Notes: generated by a model not told the origin, from the letters alone. Positions 10,234-27,735 are shown, counted from the stretch's first letter. The stretch is DNA of 64,000 nt from Hypomesus transpacificus (GCF_021917145.1 NC_061071.1:6260938-6324937), one strand, 5' to 3'. Made by a program: numbers and translations.

Positions 10234-12467
10234 CTAGATGGACACGTCCGTCTCGTGGGCATCTGTGTCGGGCGTGGCTCTGGGACTGGCCCCTCCCCTA
10301 CTCTCCTCCGGGATGCAGGGGGCGGAGTCTCCATTCACACTGGGTTTCAGGCACGGCAACGCCCCCGGCAACGCTCCTGTGACGCATGGTAACCATAGAA
10401 AGAGAGAAAGAAGTGAGTGCGTGTATAGTAACAAAGTGAGCGTGGTTAATGTGGGTTGGTAGTAACGGTGTGTGTGTATGTGTGGGTAGTAACCACGGTA
10501 ACCATGTGTATGTGGGTAGTAACCATGGTAACCATGTGTATGTGGGTAGTAACCATGGTAACCATGTGTATGTGGGTAGTAACCGTGTGTGTGTGCGAAT
10601 AATAACTGAGTTTGTGTAAGGTAAGTGTGTGTGTGTGTGTCCGGTAAGGTAACTGTGTCTCACGGTCAGTGTGTCCAGCAGGGTGGGGACAGGCAGCCTC
10701 GGTGTCGGAGCAGGTTCTGGTCCTGCGCTGGCCAGACCTGTGGACAGCATGGCACACAGTGATGATGTCACGCTCATCGCATCACCTCAGTCAACAAGTC
10801 CCACTGTACGGCTGCACGTGTGTGCGTGTGTGTTGTGTGCAATCTCACCGGTCAGAGCTGTATGTTCCTGGGTGACTGATGGACCGCTTCATCTACACAG
10901 GGGGAGTATACCGTGTAACTATGCTTCCTTCGCACACTCACCGGTTACTACACGCGCGGATACTACACACACGCGCGTACGCAAACACACACTTCACCGG
11001 TCCTCACCCGGGGGGCCATCAGCAGGGGGGAGGGCGAGACAGGGGAGAGGGAGTCTGGCGGGGGGGGTGAGGTGCGTGTTGGCGAGGGTCATACACTCCT
11101 CCAGGGTCCTTAGAAAGGTGCTGCAGGTAGCCCTCAGCAGAGACGATGCCTCCTGTCTGGTCTGGAGAGAGGGAGAGAGAGGGAGAGAGAGAGAGAGAGA
11201 AGGGGAGGGAGAGAGAGTAACAATGTTCTTCTTCAGAGCATCGGTCTAATGTTGCGACGTTTTTCGAGCTCACGCACAACAGCGATCGAATCGACACAAA
11301 TTTACCTCAGAGCTGGGCGAGGGGGGGGGGCGGACGGAATGTCCTGGCTAGGTGGGTCTGCGCAGGAGGTGACGTCATGGCGAGGCGTGTCGCAGCAGGA
11401 AGTGATGTCGCGGATGGGTGTGGCCGAGTGCTGGAGCGTGTGCACCTGCTGCACCAGGAGGTCACAGTAGAGGCGCAGCTCCGACATCTTAGTCCTCAGA
11501 CTGTCTGTCCTTTCTGTCAGCTCTGACACACACACACACACACACTCTGGGCTTACTTTGTGTGAGTGCGCCTGAGTGTGTGCCATGTCTGGCTGTGTGT
11601 CTACATGTCTACGCGTGTGTGTCTACATCTGTGTGTGTGTGTGATACCTCTCTCCATGGTGCTGCCTGTGTACAGTAATCCAGCCTTGGAGCTGCCCAGT
11701 GCCACCAGCCACCTCTGTCTCTCTGCAGCGTTCACTGCCTTCACGTAGAAGTGCTGCTCTCCTGGGATGATCAGCTCCACGCGACTACTGTCTGAGGGGT
11801 GGACTGGACACACACACACACACCCACACGGTTACGTGTTGGCTGGGCCGTGGGGAGGTATGGAGGACAGACACAGATCCATACTGGTGTGTGTGTGTGT
11901 GTGTGGAAGTGTTGTATGTGTGTGCATGAGGCCTTGGGTTGTGCGTGTGTGCGGCTGTGTGCAGACGGCGTGTTCACCTTTGATCTCACAGACAGACATC
12001 TTGATGCTGCCCTTGCTGCCTTTGCACACATCCTCCTGTGAGTCGTAGTAGGAGAGGATCCCATCGTCCAGGACGAACCAGCGAGGCTGCCACCCTGAAG
12101 CAGCAATGCACGCAACACACACACACACATACACACACACAATACATTATTTAGCAAATACGACTGTCCACAGCACATAAACAGCAGTATACATTAACAC
12201 GCAAACACATTTCGGCTGTAGGTTGCGCTCGGCCCCGCCCCCTAGGTTGCGGCATAAGTGTGACTGGTATCAGTCACTGACAGCTCGACACTTCCTTCTT
12301 TCGGGCGAAGACTGACAAACACTGACTACTGTCTCTCGAGGCAGGTGTCACACTTGCTTGCTTCCGTTAGTTGGCTACACACAGTTAGTTGGCCGAAAGA
12401 ACTGCTGTCAAAGGAACATCTGCTTACCTGTCATGTAGTTCGTCCATTTGTAGAGAACTCCTTCCAT
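10234..12467 (-). CDS. plekha3: PLEKHA3 / FAPP1, PI4P-binding PH-domain protein
   Basis: FAPP1 binds PI4P and Arf1 at the trans-Golgi and helps form Golgi-to-surface carriers. Exons: 12467-12428, 12094-11978, 11803-11648, 11522-11306, 11161-11008, 10892-10849, 10737-10664, 10376-10234. The start [20 protein letters not shown] and the PH core [19 protein letters not shown] are nearly identical to the known family; later blocks [44 protein letters not shown] and IPEESR follow in family order. As read, a 10-C run in exon 4 (about 11322-11331) and an 8-C run in exon 5 (about 11060-11067) each break the frame. Adding one C to the first and removing one from the second would restore about 314 residues, against 300 in human. 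Upstream and downstream parts are otherwise conserved, so homopolymer errors are likelier than a dead gene. Confidence 0.88.
10476..10585. repeat. 30-bp tandem repeat, about 4 copies
   Basis: The unit GGTAGTAACCATGGTAACCA plus TGTGTATGTG is repeated in the last plekha3 intron (10377-10663), flanked by GT-rich sequence. Confidence 0.85.
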
Positions 12468-13514
12468 CGCTCGTTTTCAAAAGCACACTCGACCAATACG
12501 GACTAGCTACCAGTACCACCAGATCTAAATACTGATGACGCCTAGCTAGCCATTTAGGTAGCTAGTTAGCTTGTCAACCTAAGGACACAAACCAAATGAA
12601 ATATGTTAGCTAGCCTTACTGTACATAGTGCCATGCAACTGAATGGTTGTCAGGCAGCAAAATGCGTTCATCTTGCTGGTTGAACCAACGTTAGCTTGCT
12701 CGTTGGCTAGCTGCTACATAGTAAATATCGCAGCTGGCCAGCTATTTGTCTGGCTTCAGCTCTTTAGGAATCTTGTTTTGGGAAGTGATCTGTGCTGCAA
12801 ACGAACCCCATATCCGGCGCATATCAAAATAAAAGTTCTGTACTGAGACATACAAGATTTCCAAAGAAAGAAGATGTTTTTGCAGGATTGAACATAGATG
12901 AGAGATCAAATTCACTGGGGGAGAGATAACTAGAAAGAAGACTTGTGGGATGAGGGGGAGGAAGAAGAAAGATAAATGTTGTGTTGGTTTGTTTGTGGGT
13001 ACAAATATTTCATGACAAGCATTACACTAGGCTGAATAAATTAATGTATTCACTGATTTCAATGCTTTATTATTCTTGTTACAGCAGTGATTGAATCTAC
13101 CAACAGACATTAGAGATTTCAGTTGTCTTTTACAGTTAATCATGCAGCTTTGTGGTAAATTACTCTAACAACTTCCTCAACCAAAAAATTCCCCTAAAGG
13201 GCAAAAATAACAAAAGTATTTCAGCCTAACGTGTTCAATGTTTTCATTTCCAGTCATAAGACTTTTCACTTCCTTTAATTGTGTGAAACATCCATGTATC
13301 TTACATCATGTTAGTTTCAGTTTGACCAAACCACCTTCTGAAACTTACTTTGGCCTAAAGACCTACAATCAAAAAAATTGACTCCACCCATTGTGGAGTA
13401 ATTGTTAGATTAGCCGTAGTTCCAGAGGAGCTTCCCCAGCACTGTGGAGCTGAGCAGTCCAGAGTGGAGGGGTCCATAGCAGTTGTTGTCCTGTTCTGCT
13501 GGTCTAGGTTGGGG
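12468..13514. other. plekha3 upstream region and agpat3 3' UTR
   Basis: No coding exon seen. The right part should be agpat3 3' UTR; an AATAAA on the minus strand (plus-strand TTTATT at 13066-13071) is a candidate polyadenylation signal about 440 bp after the stop. The left part holds the plekha3 5' end, with repeated GCTAGCTAGC-like AT/GC-mixed sequence but no recognisable core promoter. Confidence 0.45.
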
Positions 13515-17240
<3,726 letters not shown>

Positions 17241-17511
17241 GGCACACGCACACACACTTACTCACACACTTTTACACACACACTCACTCACTCACTCACT
17301 CAGAGCTCAGATTCAGACTCATACAGAGGTGCTCACACACACAAACACGCTCTCAGAGACACACACCCCCTCTGTAGAACTGAGCAGTCATGTGTTGTCT
17401 GGGCTGGAGGCTACCTGCAGGACAGATAGATGTCATCAGACTCCAGCGACACACTGTCACACACACACTGTCACACACAAACACTGTCACACACACACAC
17501 ACTGTCACACA

Positions 17512-17746
17512 CAGGGCCGGCGTGGGTACCTTCGCCGCCCTAGGCCAAATATCCCCCCCAGCCCCCCAGCCCCCCCCCCCCCCCCCCCTGGGAGCGCAAA
17601 TCGGAGAGCTGCCCCCCACCCACCCTTGGCGCCCTCTGCTGGGGTATGGGGCGGATAATTAATGGACGCACTTCGGTATTTGGCACAACCCTCTTCATGG
17701 CGCCCTAGCCGGCTGCCTAGTTCGCCTAAAGCAAACGCCGGCCTTG
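17512..17746. mobile_element. Short hAT-like MITE with 8-bp target duplication
   Basis: The left end CAGGGCCGGCGT and the inverted right end CAAGGCCGGCGT match at 11 of 12 bases. Both flanks are GTCACACA (17504-17511 and 17747-17754), an 8-bp duplication, though the flanking DNA is a CA-rich repeat so this match is partly expected. A run of C lies in the middle. No coding capacity. It lies upstream of the agpat3 start codon. Confidence 0.7.
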
Positions 17747-18184
17747 GTCACACACACACACACTGTCACACACACAGTCGCACACACTCACGCACTGTCA
17801 CACACACACACTGTCACACGCACACACTGTCACACACACACTGTCACACACACACACAAATGTACTGTACTCCAGGCAAGTGTACATAGCTGCTGACACA
17901 CACTCATGCTGGTCACACACCCTTTCACCTAATTGGAACAAAGCCCAGCCATAAATTCCCCCACACACACACACACACACGCACACACACACACACACCA
18001 CCACCACCAGCACACACCCAAAACCACTAACTCAGACAGCCTTAATCTTCAGCTTTGCTCTCTCTTTATATGAATACAGTAAGCAGCAGGACAGGAAGTT
18101 TCCACATCAACCCGAAACAGGAACTACAACTCTCAGCGTTACTATGACGACATGCAGACCAAAGCAGGACAGGGCAGCACTTAC

Positions 18185-18290
18185 CTGAGACGACTGAAGA
18201 CTGGACGACACGCTCTCTGAACGCTGCCCTCTGAACGCCACTCTGAAACTGAGAAGGAGGAGGAGACAGCGTGTGGAGGGTTGGGCTGAA
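18185..18290 (-). other. Possible non-coding first exon of agpat3
   Basis: On the minus strand the sequence reads into TCGTCTCAG|GTAAG, a good splice donor at 18185/18184, about 0.95 kb upstream of the agpat3 start codon. No protein similarity is seen there. The 5' limit is a guess. Confidence 0.35.
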
Positions 18291-18299
18291 CTCTGTCCT

Positions 18300-19917
18300 A
18301 AGTTCTTCTCACACACACAGACACACACACACCAATCCCAAGGGAACCGGAGTGAACTTTACACGCTTGCCTCAGTGCCAATGAGAAGGAGAGAGAGGAA
18401 AAGGGGGAGAGCATAGAAAAAAAGAGGGAGGGCCAGCTGGTAGGAGTGTGTGTGTGGGGGGGGGGGTGGTTGGAGAGGGTTGGGGGGGTGTCTACAATCA
18501 CCTGATCCTCTCAGACGAATAGCTGGCAGTCGACACACACACCACAGGTTACTAAAGTTCATCCCCCATTGGTGAGTCTGTTGCACTGCCTTATTTCCAC
18601 AAACACGTTTACAACTCACCCCAAACATTTATGAGCAGCTATCGTGGAAATGTTTCTTATCCAAATGTCAGTTTAGTTCAACTTTTTTGTCGACACTGAT
18701 TGCTTACTGTACTGTTCAAGAATGTCCACACTGAGCTTTTTAGATTTCCACAGTAGATACAAATTTACAGGGAAAGGTCATGGTAACACTAAACAATACT
18801 TTAGTACATAGAAAAAGAATCATGTGCACATTTCTTTTTATAGCAATGTGCTAAATATAAACAGAAAATTCACATTTGCACAATTTTTTTAATACATTTC
18901 TGACATTCAAATTCCGTCAAATATACGTAACAGAAGATTTGCCACAACATCACATGCTATGCAAAAAAGAACCCAGGCACAATAAAATAAAAATAACTGT
19001 GGTTGTTTCGTCAAAAACAATATAGTGTCCCTCCTCACAGTACCTAATACTGTTCTGTGACATTCCATGTCAGAAATAGTTTTGCAATATACATGGGTTC
19101 CGACAGATTCTGATCATATAACGGATCCTTTTGCATGTGATGGCTCACACAATAAAAGAACAGTTAGAAGTGGAGAATAGCATGACAGTTTCACTGAGAA
19201 TCAACTCCTCAGCTTTCATCAGCAAGCCACTGCTGTCAGTTGTTACCGTTCACATTGTAGACAACTCTTTTGCGCACAGGCCAAAACACGTGCATTCTGC
19301 TTGAACGAATGAGAAATTCAAATCTGGTGTGAACAAAAACGACTTGTTCTGAGGTTTGAACTTTGATTTGAAAAAATGTATTCTCATATGAGACATGCAA
19401 CATACAAACACATACACCTACACACAAGTGAGTGCAAGTGAAAAACGGCAACAAATGATAAACATACAAGTGTAACATTTGCAAAGGCCTTCTATTTTAC
19501 CCTTCTGTCCCTCACTCAAAATTGTCCTTTTCAACTTTTTTTTTTTTATTAAAGAAAAAGGTTCAGTGGTCTATTTTTTCAAGAGCTGTATATGTGTGTG
19601 TTTGTGTATGTTTGTGTGTGTGTGTACCATATGCATATATGTATACGTCTTATTACGAGTGTGTGTCAGCGAGGACTCTGCCCTCCCCACAACACCTCAG
19701 CTCTGACCAAAGACCAGAGCACCGACACAGGGGTTCATTATCTGTCCTGAACCTGAATCACCATCGCCCGAGTTAGTACTGTGTGTGGTGTGTACTGTGT
19801 GTGGTAAGATTAGTCATATTGCTGTTAGTTAGGGGGTTGTTGGGGAGGGGGGGGGTAGTCATGGATCTATATGGCCCACACGCACCCAGACACACACCAT
19901 CTGGTGTCTACTAAAGC

Positions 19918-19953
<36 letters not shown>

Positions 19954-22260
19954 CCTCAGAACAAAGACTTTAGAGCAGTAGGTTGATAATAGAATCATGA
20001 CTTTATCTTTATTGCATCTTAACATACATCTTACATCTTATAAATGTGGATTTGTACACTACAATCTTTATTGTAACATGTTATAAAATACTTAGCACTA
20101 GAAACGGTACCAAACAGTTTCTTCAGACATGTCAGAGTCCCTGACAACTGAAAACATGGAGGAGGACACGATCAACAGGGCCAGCGAGCAGAAGCCAGGG
20201 TCAAGGGTCAGAGGTCAGGGGGGGTCATTCAGTGGAGCCTGGGTCACAGTTCCTCTTCCTGTCATGACATCTTCACAAGGGCACAGTGCATTGTGGGACT
20301 TGTAGTTTCAGATCCTGCCACCTAGGGCAAGCAATCCAGGATTCGCGCGCACTCTCTTTCTCTCTCTCTCACACACACACAGACATGACGCACGCCCACA
20401 GCACTATGGACCGGTTATCCTCCAGAATAAGACATATACAATATATCATTATACAGTTCAGTATAGACCCCAGCACCCACCCCCCTGGAATGTCCTCTGT
20501 GTTGCCATGGTAGCTGTCTTTGTATGGTTTTTCATGCTTATCCATGAAATACATCAACTAGCCTTCTTCTTGGTAAGCTCCCCTGCTAGAAACCTCCTCT
20601 CCTTTCACACACACACACATAGAAGCATTATAGTTGGCACTGCCAACCTGTACCTGCCCAGACGAGACCCGTGGCAGCAGCAGGGTCAGCGTCTCTGACC
20701 CGGCCAGGCTGACCCCTGACCCCTGCTGTCTGACCAATCCTGCTGGCTTTTTCACTCTACTTTTTTAGCCCCCGTACACCACATCAAATCACAGAAATAC
20801 ACACGCACACACACACACACACACACAGTTTTCGTCTCACACACACACACATTAACACACATACATACACACACGCATATGCATACACACGTACACACGT
20901 ACATACACACACCCACACACATTAACACCACATTTACAGGTACACCAGAACACAGATGGAACAGGTCACGGTTGATGAGAAGCTGAGGAGAAAACGCCTG
21001 TCAATCAGACCAGAGCCAGCCCCTGATTGGTTCTGCACCGAGACACACCCCCTACACGCTACCACTGAAGATCAGTGGGTCAGATTCTACAGAGCTGTGG
21101 TCCTAGAGCAGTGGTTCTAGAGCTGTTCCCCACGTGAGTTTCCAGAGCAGTGGTTCTAGAGCTGTTCTCTTAGTGAGATTCCAGAACAGTGGTTCTAGAG
21201 CTGTTCTCTTAGTGAGATTCCAGAGCAGTGGTTCTAGAGCTGTTCCCTATGTGAGGTTCTAGACCTATGGTTCCCCAGCAGTGGTTTCTGAGCTGTAATC
21301 TGAACTTGTTACATTATAAACTAAGGTGATACATCATCTGATAATGTCTGTTTGATGATTACACAGGAGATTTGTCACAGAATGTGCGTGACAACGTGCT
21401 GCGTGACAACATGCTTCCCCAGTAAGATATGTCAGTCAGAGCTAATAGTTCCCAGCTGATTTCTACAAATAACTTAAAGTAAAATACAATGAGATTAAAA
21501 ACTAAAATATATCAAACCAAAAATTAAAGGGAAATACACATGAAAAATGACAGGGACCTTGCATTTCAAACATCGTGAAATAACGACAGCATAGATAAGA
21601 GGCTCCGCGTACGAGCCCAAACCACGCCAGGGGTCAGAGGTCAGGTGCTCCCTCAGCTGTGGTTGGCTGGACACCTCTTCACCGGCTGCTATGATTGGCT
21701 GTCAAACTGTGGAAGTTTGGAACATGGCTCCGAAACACCCACTTCCTACCGTAGGAATGTGTGTGACTTTGAGAGTGTTTGTGTGAGTCAGTGGATGTGT
21801 TTTTGTGTGTGTTATTGTGAGTGTGTGTGTTTGTGCTTTCAAGTGTGTTTGCGGGTGTTTACGAGTGTGTTTGTGTGAGTATAGTCAGGAACAACCAGAA
21901 GGTTAAGTTCCATCCACGAGGGAATAGAAGAGATACAACTACAGAATCACTGCTCTCCTCCTCTCCATCCCTCCACCTCTCCTCTATATCCCCTCCACCT
22001 CTCCACCCCTCCTTTCCATCCTTCCTCTCCTCCACCCCTCCTCCTCCTCCTCCTATGATGTGCTGTGCTGTTAAGATTCTAAGGCAATGTCACGTTACGG
22101 GTCAGATGACAACATCTATACATTGTGCGATTGTGGCGTTGGGGCAGGGGCGGGTCGTTTGGGGGCTGGGGGGCATGGGGGGGGGGGGGGGCCAGGGCTG
22201 GGAGGGGGCCAGGGCTGGGGGGACCGTGGTGGTGGTGGTGGTGGGGGGGGGGGCGGGCCT
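18300..22260. other. Intergenic region and likely pdxk 3' UTR; no gene seen
   Basis: No coding exon recognised. AT-rich non-repetitive DNA fills 18600-19550, (CA)n lies near 19920-19950 and 20800-20930. Minus-strand AATAAA motifs near 20010 and 20070 are candidate ends of a long pdxk 3' UTR. A G-rich stretch lies at 22140-22255 just after the pdxk stop codon. Confidence 0.5.
21105..21270. repeat. ~38-bp tandem repeat, about 4 copies
   Basis: The unit contains CAGTGGTTCTAGAGCTGTTC followed by a variable part and GAGATTCCAGAG. It lies between agpat3 and pdxk, perhaps in the pdxk 3' UTR. Confidence 0.85.
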
Positions 22261-22766
22261 CTATAGGACGGTGGCCTCCATGACGATGGCGGGCTCCTCA
22301 ATGTCAGCCTTGCTCTGAACCATCCTCAGCTCCAGCTGGGGGGGGCTGGGACGCCGGCCAGGGCCCGCCAGGTCTGTCAACACACACACCAAACACACAC
22401 ACCCCACACACACCCCACACACACACACCAAACACAGCGCATGTGAAAACACGCTGGGAAGGCCCCGATCCACTCCAGAGTAAGGGTATCGTGTCACGCG
22501 TAGGCTGTGATGTCACAGGTAGAGTGCGAGGTGATTCGTAGGGTGTGATGTCATCAATAGGGGGTGTGTCTCACCGTGAGCATAAGAGATGGTCCTCTGG
22601 ATCACGTGATGCATGACTGAGAAGGTCTTCTCACACGCAGTCTAGACACAGGAGGAAGGTTATAATCAGCTGGGGTATGCAATGGACTTCGGAGGTGTGT
22701 GTGTTCAGACCAGTAGGTCGTTAAGGTAGTGATTTGAGTCAAACGGTCTGTGTTTGTGTGTGTGCC

Positions 22767-22803
<37 letters not shown>

Positions 22804-23006
22804 AGACCTTGAGGTCGTTGGGGTGGTGGTGTGTCCAGGCCAGCAGCATGGCAGCAAACAGATCTCCTGTCCCCACAAACACAGCATCCACCTTGGGCAC
22901 CTCCATCCTGACGCGCTGGGTGGACTTGGTCCCATCTGGCAGCACTGACACACAGCACAGACACACCTCCTCAACATCTCCCAAAGAGTAATCGAGGTGA
23001 AGAACA

Positions 23007-23040
<34 letters not shown>

Positions 23041-23655
23041 ACACACACACACGTACCAGTCCTCTGACTGCCCAGGGACACCAGGAAGCGGTCTCCAAGG
23101 CGTGAGGGGAGATCAGAGCTGGTGATCACCACCGTGTCGGGACCCATCTTATGGAGCAGGTCCATCACCTGGCCACACACACACACATGATATGAGTGGA
23201 GCCCGACAGGATGTGTTTGTTTTGGGTTTATCAGGCGTCGTGCTGCTGGCGAGTTCCAGAGACACACTTACCTCCACAGCATCCTTCTCTGTGCTGATGT
23301 TCTTCCCTGTTAACAACCTAGCACACAGACACAATGTGAAAATCCATGTCAGTTTCAGCATGCACTACTCAGAGTTTCCAGCAGAGGGAGCCAACCGCCT
23401 GCTGCAGAATTGAAGTACTGTCGTACCAAACTACCTCCAAGTATAACTGTAGTACATATAAGTATAACACAGCCGGACTATGTTCTTTACTCACTCTGCT
23501 TCGAACTGGTTGGGTGTGATGATGTCTGCGACAGGAACCACCTTGTTCTTGTAGACAGGATGGAGGTTCTCGGGAACATACTGGACAAACACACACACAA
23601 GTTACACACACACACATCAGTTACATACAAACACATAGGTCCAACACAAACCAAG

Positions 23656-23686
<31 letters not shown>

Positions 23687-24040
23687 TCAATTGCAATAAG
23701 TTACATACACACATACATCAGTCACATAAACACACAAGCATGCACAGGAACAGAGGCAGGCACACACACACATACGCGCTCTCACACACAGACTGATGAG
23801 TCACAATAGCCTCAATGATTCCGCATAATTCTTTCTGCGGCTCAGGCTAATGGCATCTATCAGTGTGAAATGAAATGTGCTCTTTCCCCAGCTGCTCCTA
23901 TCACATACACACTTCACACCCACACAGGGCACGTTCACACACATGCCCTTCCAAGAAATCAAGAATTTACCATAGAGCCATGGTCTCCCAGTACTGGATC
24001 ACACACTGTCAAATTAAACCAGAACACAATTAGTTTCCCC

Positions 24041-24086
<46 letters not shown>

Positions 24087-26973
24087 CACATATGTATATT
24101 GATTCATGTGGTACACACCATAGACGAGGTTAGGGTTTGCTCTCTTCAGCTCCTGAATGATGTCCACCACCATCTCAAGGAAGGATGTGTCTCTGTTGTA
24201 GCCTGGCGAGAAACACAGTCAACCATTTGGACGCGACATCACAACTTGTGTGTGTGGGTGTGTGTGTGTGCGTGTGTGTGTGTGGATGGGGAAACGAAGT
24301 GTGTTCTGGCTGTTACTGAATGTGGAACGGGTCATAAGAGGTTGACAAGAGAGCTGTTGGAATTTGGACGGATGTCATAAGTGCGTGTGTGTGTGCGTGT
24401 GTGTCTGTGCGTAAGAGTGTGTGACAGATAGCAGTTTCCTGCTGCTGGGAGCGTTTCACACCTCAGCAGTCTCACTAGGAGGAAGAGCCTTCACGGTCTC
24501 GCCCTCCATGTCTTCCTCTTGCTCCCGCTCTTTCTCTCCCTCCGTCTCGCTCTCTTCGTATCCCGCTCCCTCTTTCTTTCTCTCCCTCCGTCTCCCTCCC
24601 TCTGAACCCCTCTCCCCCCTCCCCCTCCCTACCTTTCTCTCTCTCTCCCTTCATCTCCCCCTCCTTCTTTCCATCCCACCCTCCTTTTCTACCTCCCTCC
24701 CTCCCTTTATCTCCCTCCCTCCTCTCACCTGTGAGAACGTAGTCGTAGTGATGGACGTTGTTCAGCTTGATCCCTTCATATAGAACATGCAGCTCGTCAG
24801 CTGTCAACACCTGGCCTTTCCAGTGGGAGTAACCTGAGAGAAAAGTCAGGGGTCAGTGACCTGGGAGACAGAGGTCAGGGGTCACTGACCGAGGAGACAG
24901 AGGTCAGGAACTTAGGACACAGTGGTCCTTATCCTTCGAAACGGGGGTGTCAGCTGGGAGTCGAAACAGTTACCTAGGAGACCTGCAGGACCTTGTCAGT
25001 GCAGTTCAGTTCACAACATCCCTTGAAATATTAATTCCTCTCAATTATCTCTCCATCTTCTTCTCTCTTTTCAGCTCTTCCATACACACATCTGAATCCC
25101 CAGCCGGGGGAGCAGGAGGCCCAATAAAAGCCCCCTACCGTGGTGGCAGAGCAGCCCAGGAAAGGGCTGGGGGTAGTGGGCCTGAGCTCGGGGCTAGCAG
25201 TCCCTCCAACCGGGGGTGAAAAGGGGGGACGAGGTGGGGGCTGCTCTCACAGACACCATCGCTGCTGCAGGAGTCGTGATGTCACATTTCAGGTGAGTCA
25301 CCAAAGCAGGTCACATGGTGTGCTGCTGGTTGCCTAGCAACAGGCCAGAAGAAAGCCCGAGGGCTGAGAGCGAAGAACAGTCGCCTCTGCTCTCTTACGA
25401 GCGAGTGTGTGTGTGTGTATGCGCACAAGGAGGAGGGAATCTTTGAGATAAGGGCTGGCTCTGTCGTCATCATTTGCTGCTGTCGCAATTCTGACTCTAT
25501 GCTGGGAGCAGACTTTCAGCTGCTCGCACACACACACACAGAGACACACACACACACACACACAGAGACACACACACACACACACACAGACACACACACA
25601 CACACAGACACACACACAGAGCAGTGGGTAGTAGCAGCAGGCAGCTGCTGAGTGTTGTCAGCTGTGAGACTAAAGCAGAGAATCAGAGCAGCTTTGCCAT
25701 CGAAACCTGCTAGACGGTTCCTCAACTATGTGGTCTAAGACGACCCAATTACACATTCAGATCTCCTCAATGGCCAATTCATTAGCTCCAAAAACTGAAG
25801 GGGGAATCATTTGACATTTCGGCGGACGGACAAAAAACATCCTGTCTTCTACTGCACAAGGACAGAACCATGATGCTTCTGGTTTGGAAAAATACAGTCA
25901 GACCAGCAGACAGCTCAGGATGCACCTACCTGTGTGATTAGAGAACTGCACAGAGTTGATAGAATCTACCTCAAAGCCCAGCACCTGAGGACAGACAGAC
26001 AGACAGACAAACGTTTAAACAATGATAGAACAGCGGCATAGGCCAGGACAGACCACACTAGGCCAGTTTATGTTCTAGGAGTTTCCAGAGAAACAACAGT
26101 GGGTACTTTATCTAGAACAATAACACCGTTTGCTCCATCAGGGTGACCCTACGCTAAAAAACAACCGAATATTAGTGTCCCGCTGCGGTGACGTCAGGCA
26201 GGTACAAGCCAATCACATTCCGACGTTAGTCTGGCTGACATGCAGCGCCTGCTGCTTCAAGATAGCGAAGACAGAGGATATCCCCACTCATCATCTCCGT
26301 TACCACTCTCATCATCACCATCATCAATCTTCTTCATGTGACTGACATGACCAGATAATAAGTCTGGGGAAATCATTCAGTATCCACACCTGAAACCATT
26401 TGGTATCAATAACAGTCAAACACGGGCGTCCCTAACGCGTGACTAGCGATTTAGAGGGCTATTTCTAGTGCTGACAATGTTTATGGTGATGAGGATGATG
26501 AAGATGGTGGAGGAGGAGGATGAGGAGGATGTCTCACACATCACTTAGTTTTGAGACAGACTGGGATGTAACAGCTGCCACTCGAGACCATGTTGCCAAT
26601 AATCATAGGAACGTGACATTCAGTCATGTTACTAGATAGGAATGATGCTAGTCAGGTTTTTTTGGTCGATCTTGGAACTGTCAACACTGTAAAACATGTC
26701 AATTTAAGTTCTAATAAACATGCAAGCTAGCGACGAAAGGGTATTTAGCCATGTGACCTTTCTGTATGCTACCTGCACTTGCCCTGTAAACCACACTTTT
26801 ACCGGCTAGACAACATCAGAGCAACTGTCATGATGCATTTTTATTTACGGACTACTGAAACATTTATGTCTTATCAGAGAAGACAATTGTACCTGCAACG
26901 GGAACGACGCCGATTTGTTGCCCACATATCCCCTGACGACGTGACTCTGGATCGACAACACTCGGCATTCCAT
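22261..26973 (-). CDS. pdxk: Pyridoxal kinase
   Basis: Cytosolic ribokinase-fold enzyme that phosphorylates pyridoxal, pyridoxine and pyridoxamine with ATP in the vitamin B6 salvage pathway. Exons: 26973-26893, 25984-25930, 24833-24729, 24202-24119, 24005-23971, 23580-23495, 23317-23272, 23168-23057, 22944-22808, 22641-22575, 22373-22261, giving 306 residues (human 312). Seen: start [67 protein letters not shown], and the ATP/anion-hole motif [15 protein letters not shown] with the catalytic Asp. The exon at 24005-23971 encodes [12 protein letters not shown], about four residues shorter than the usual GDKWDGEGSM loop. The C terminus ends in ATVL as in human. Confidence 0.95.
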
Positions 26974-27735
26974 CTCGTGCATCCAGTAGTAATACAACCC
27001 GTTAAATCCAGGCGGTTCGGTGTCTTGGGCTGCAGAATAAGCAGCGGTCCCGAATCAGTCCCCGATCCACAGTGTTGTCGTGTTGTCGGTGATGGTAACC
27101 GCAGCTCCAACAGCCAGTGAGCTGAAGGACATGGACCCACACAGGCACGCTCACTGACGAGACATCATTATTCTACAGGCATTCGTGATGGACACCTAAA
27201 AATCCACTGACACATCACGAGCGCAAAAAATTGAATGAACGTGACGATGATGCTATTCGGTCTCACTAAATGAATCCATTCAATCTCTGTGTACAGAACA
27301 GCCATGAAGCATGTTGAGTGTGATATGATGAGGCTGTGACGCTGTTAGGAACACTACATAAACTGCCAAATACGAGCTCTTCTTTAAAGCCTGTGGTGCT
27401 CTTTTTATTAGAACCGTAACATTTTGGACGGTTGTTATTTGCGTGCGAGAGAGAGACACAAAAAGCAGTGCTGAGTCACATTTGAGTAGTCTGTACAGTC
27501 GTGACAGAGAGGAAAGAGCAGAGGAGGAGGTGGAGATAAGTGGAGAAGGAGGGGTACGTCGTCACCATCATCATCAACACCATCATCATCATCAGAGATG
27601 GTGTGTCTGTCACTACCTCCCTCTCCTGCATCAGAGTGGCTGCCGGTGTCGTTGAAACCATGCTTCCGGTGCCAGCTAGGAGTCATAAGTGGACGATGAA
27701 AACCATCTGCATATTTAGTAGGGCATAGGTAGTAG
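26974..27735. other. pdxk upstream region
   Basis: No coding exon other than pdxk exon 1 seen. Contains short CATCATCAT-type trinucleotide runs near 27560-27600. The 8 bp at 27728-27735 (GGTAGTAG) are the left target duplication of the neighbouring hAT element. Confidence 0.5.
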
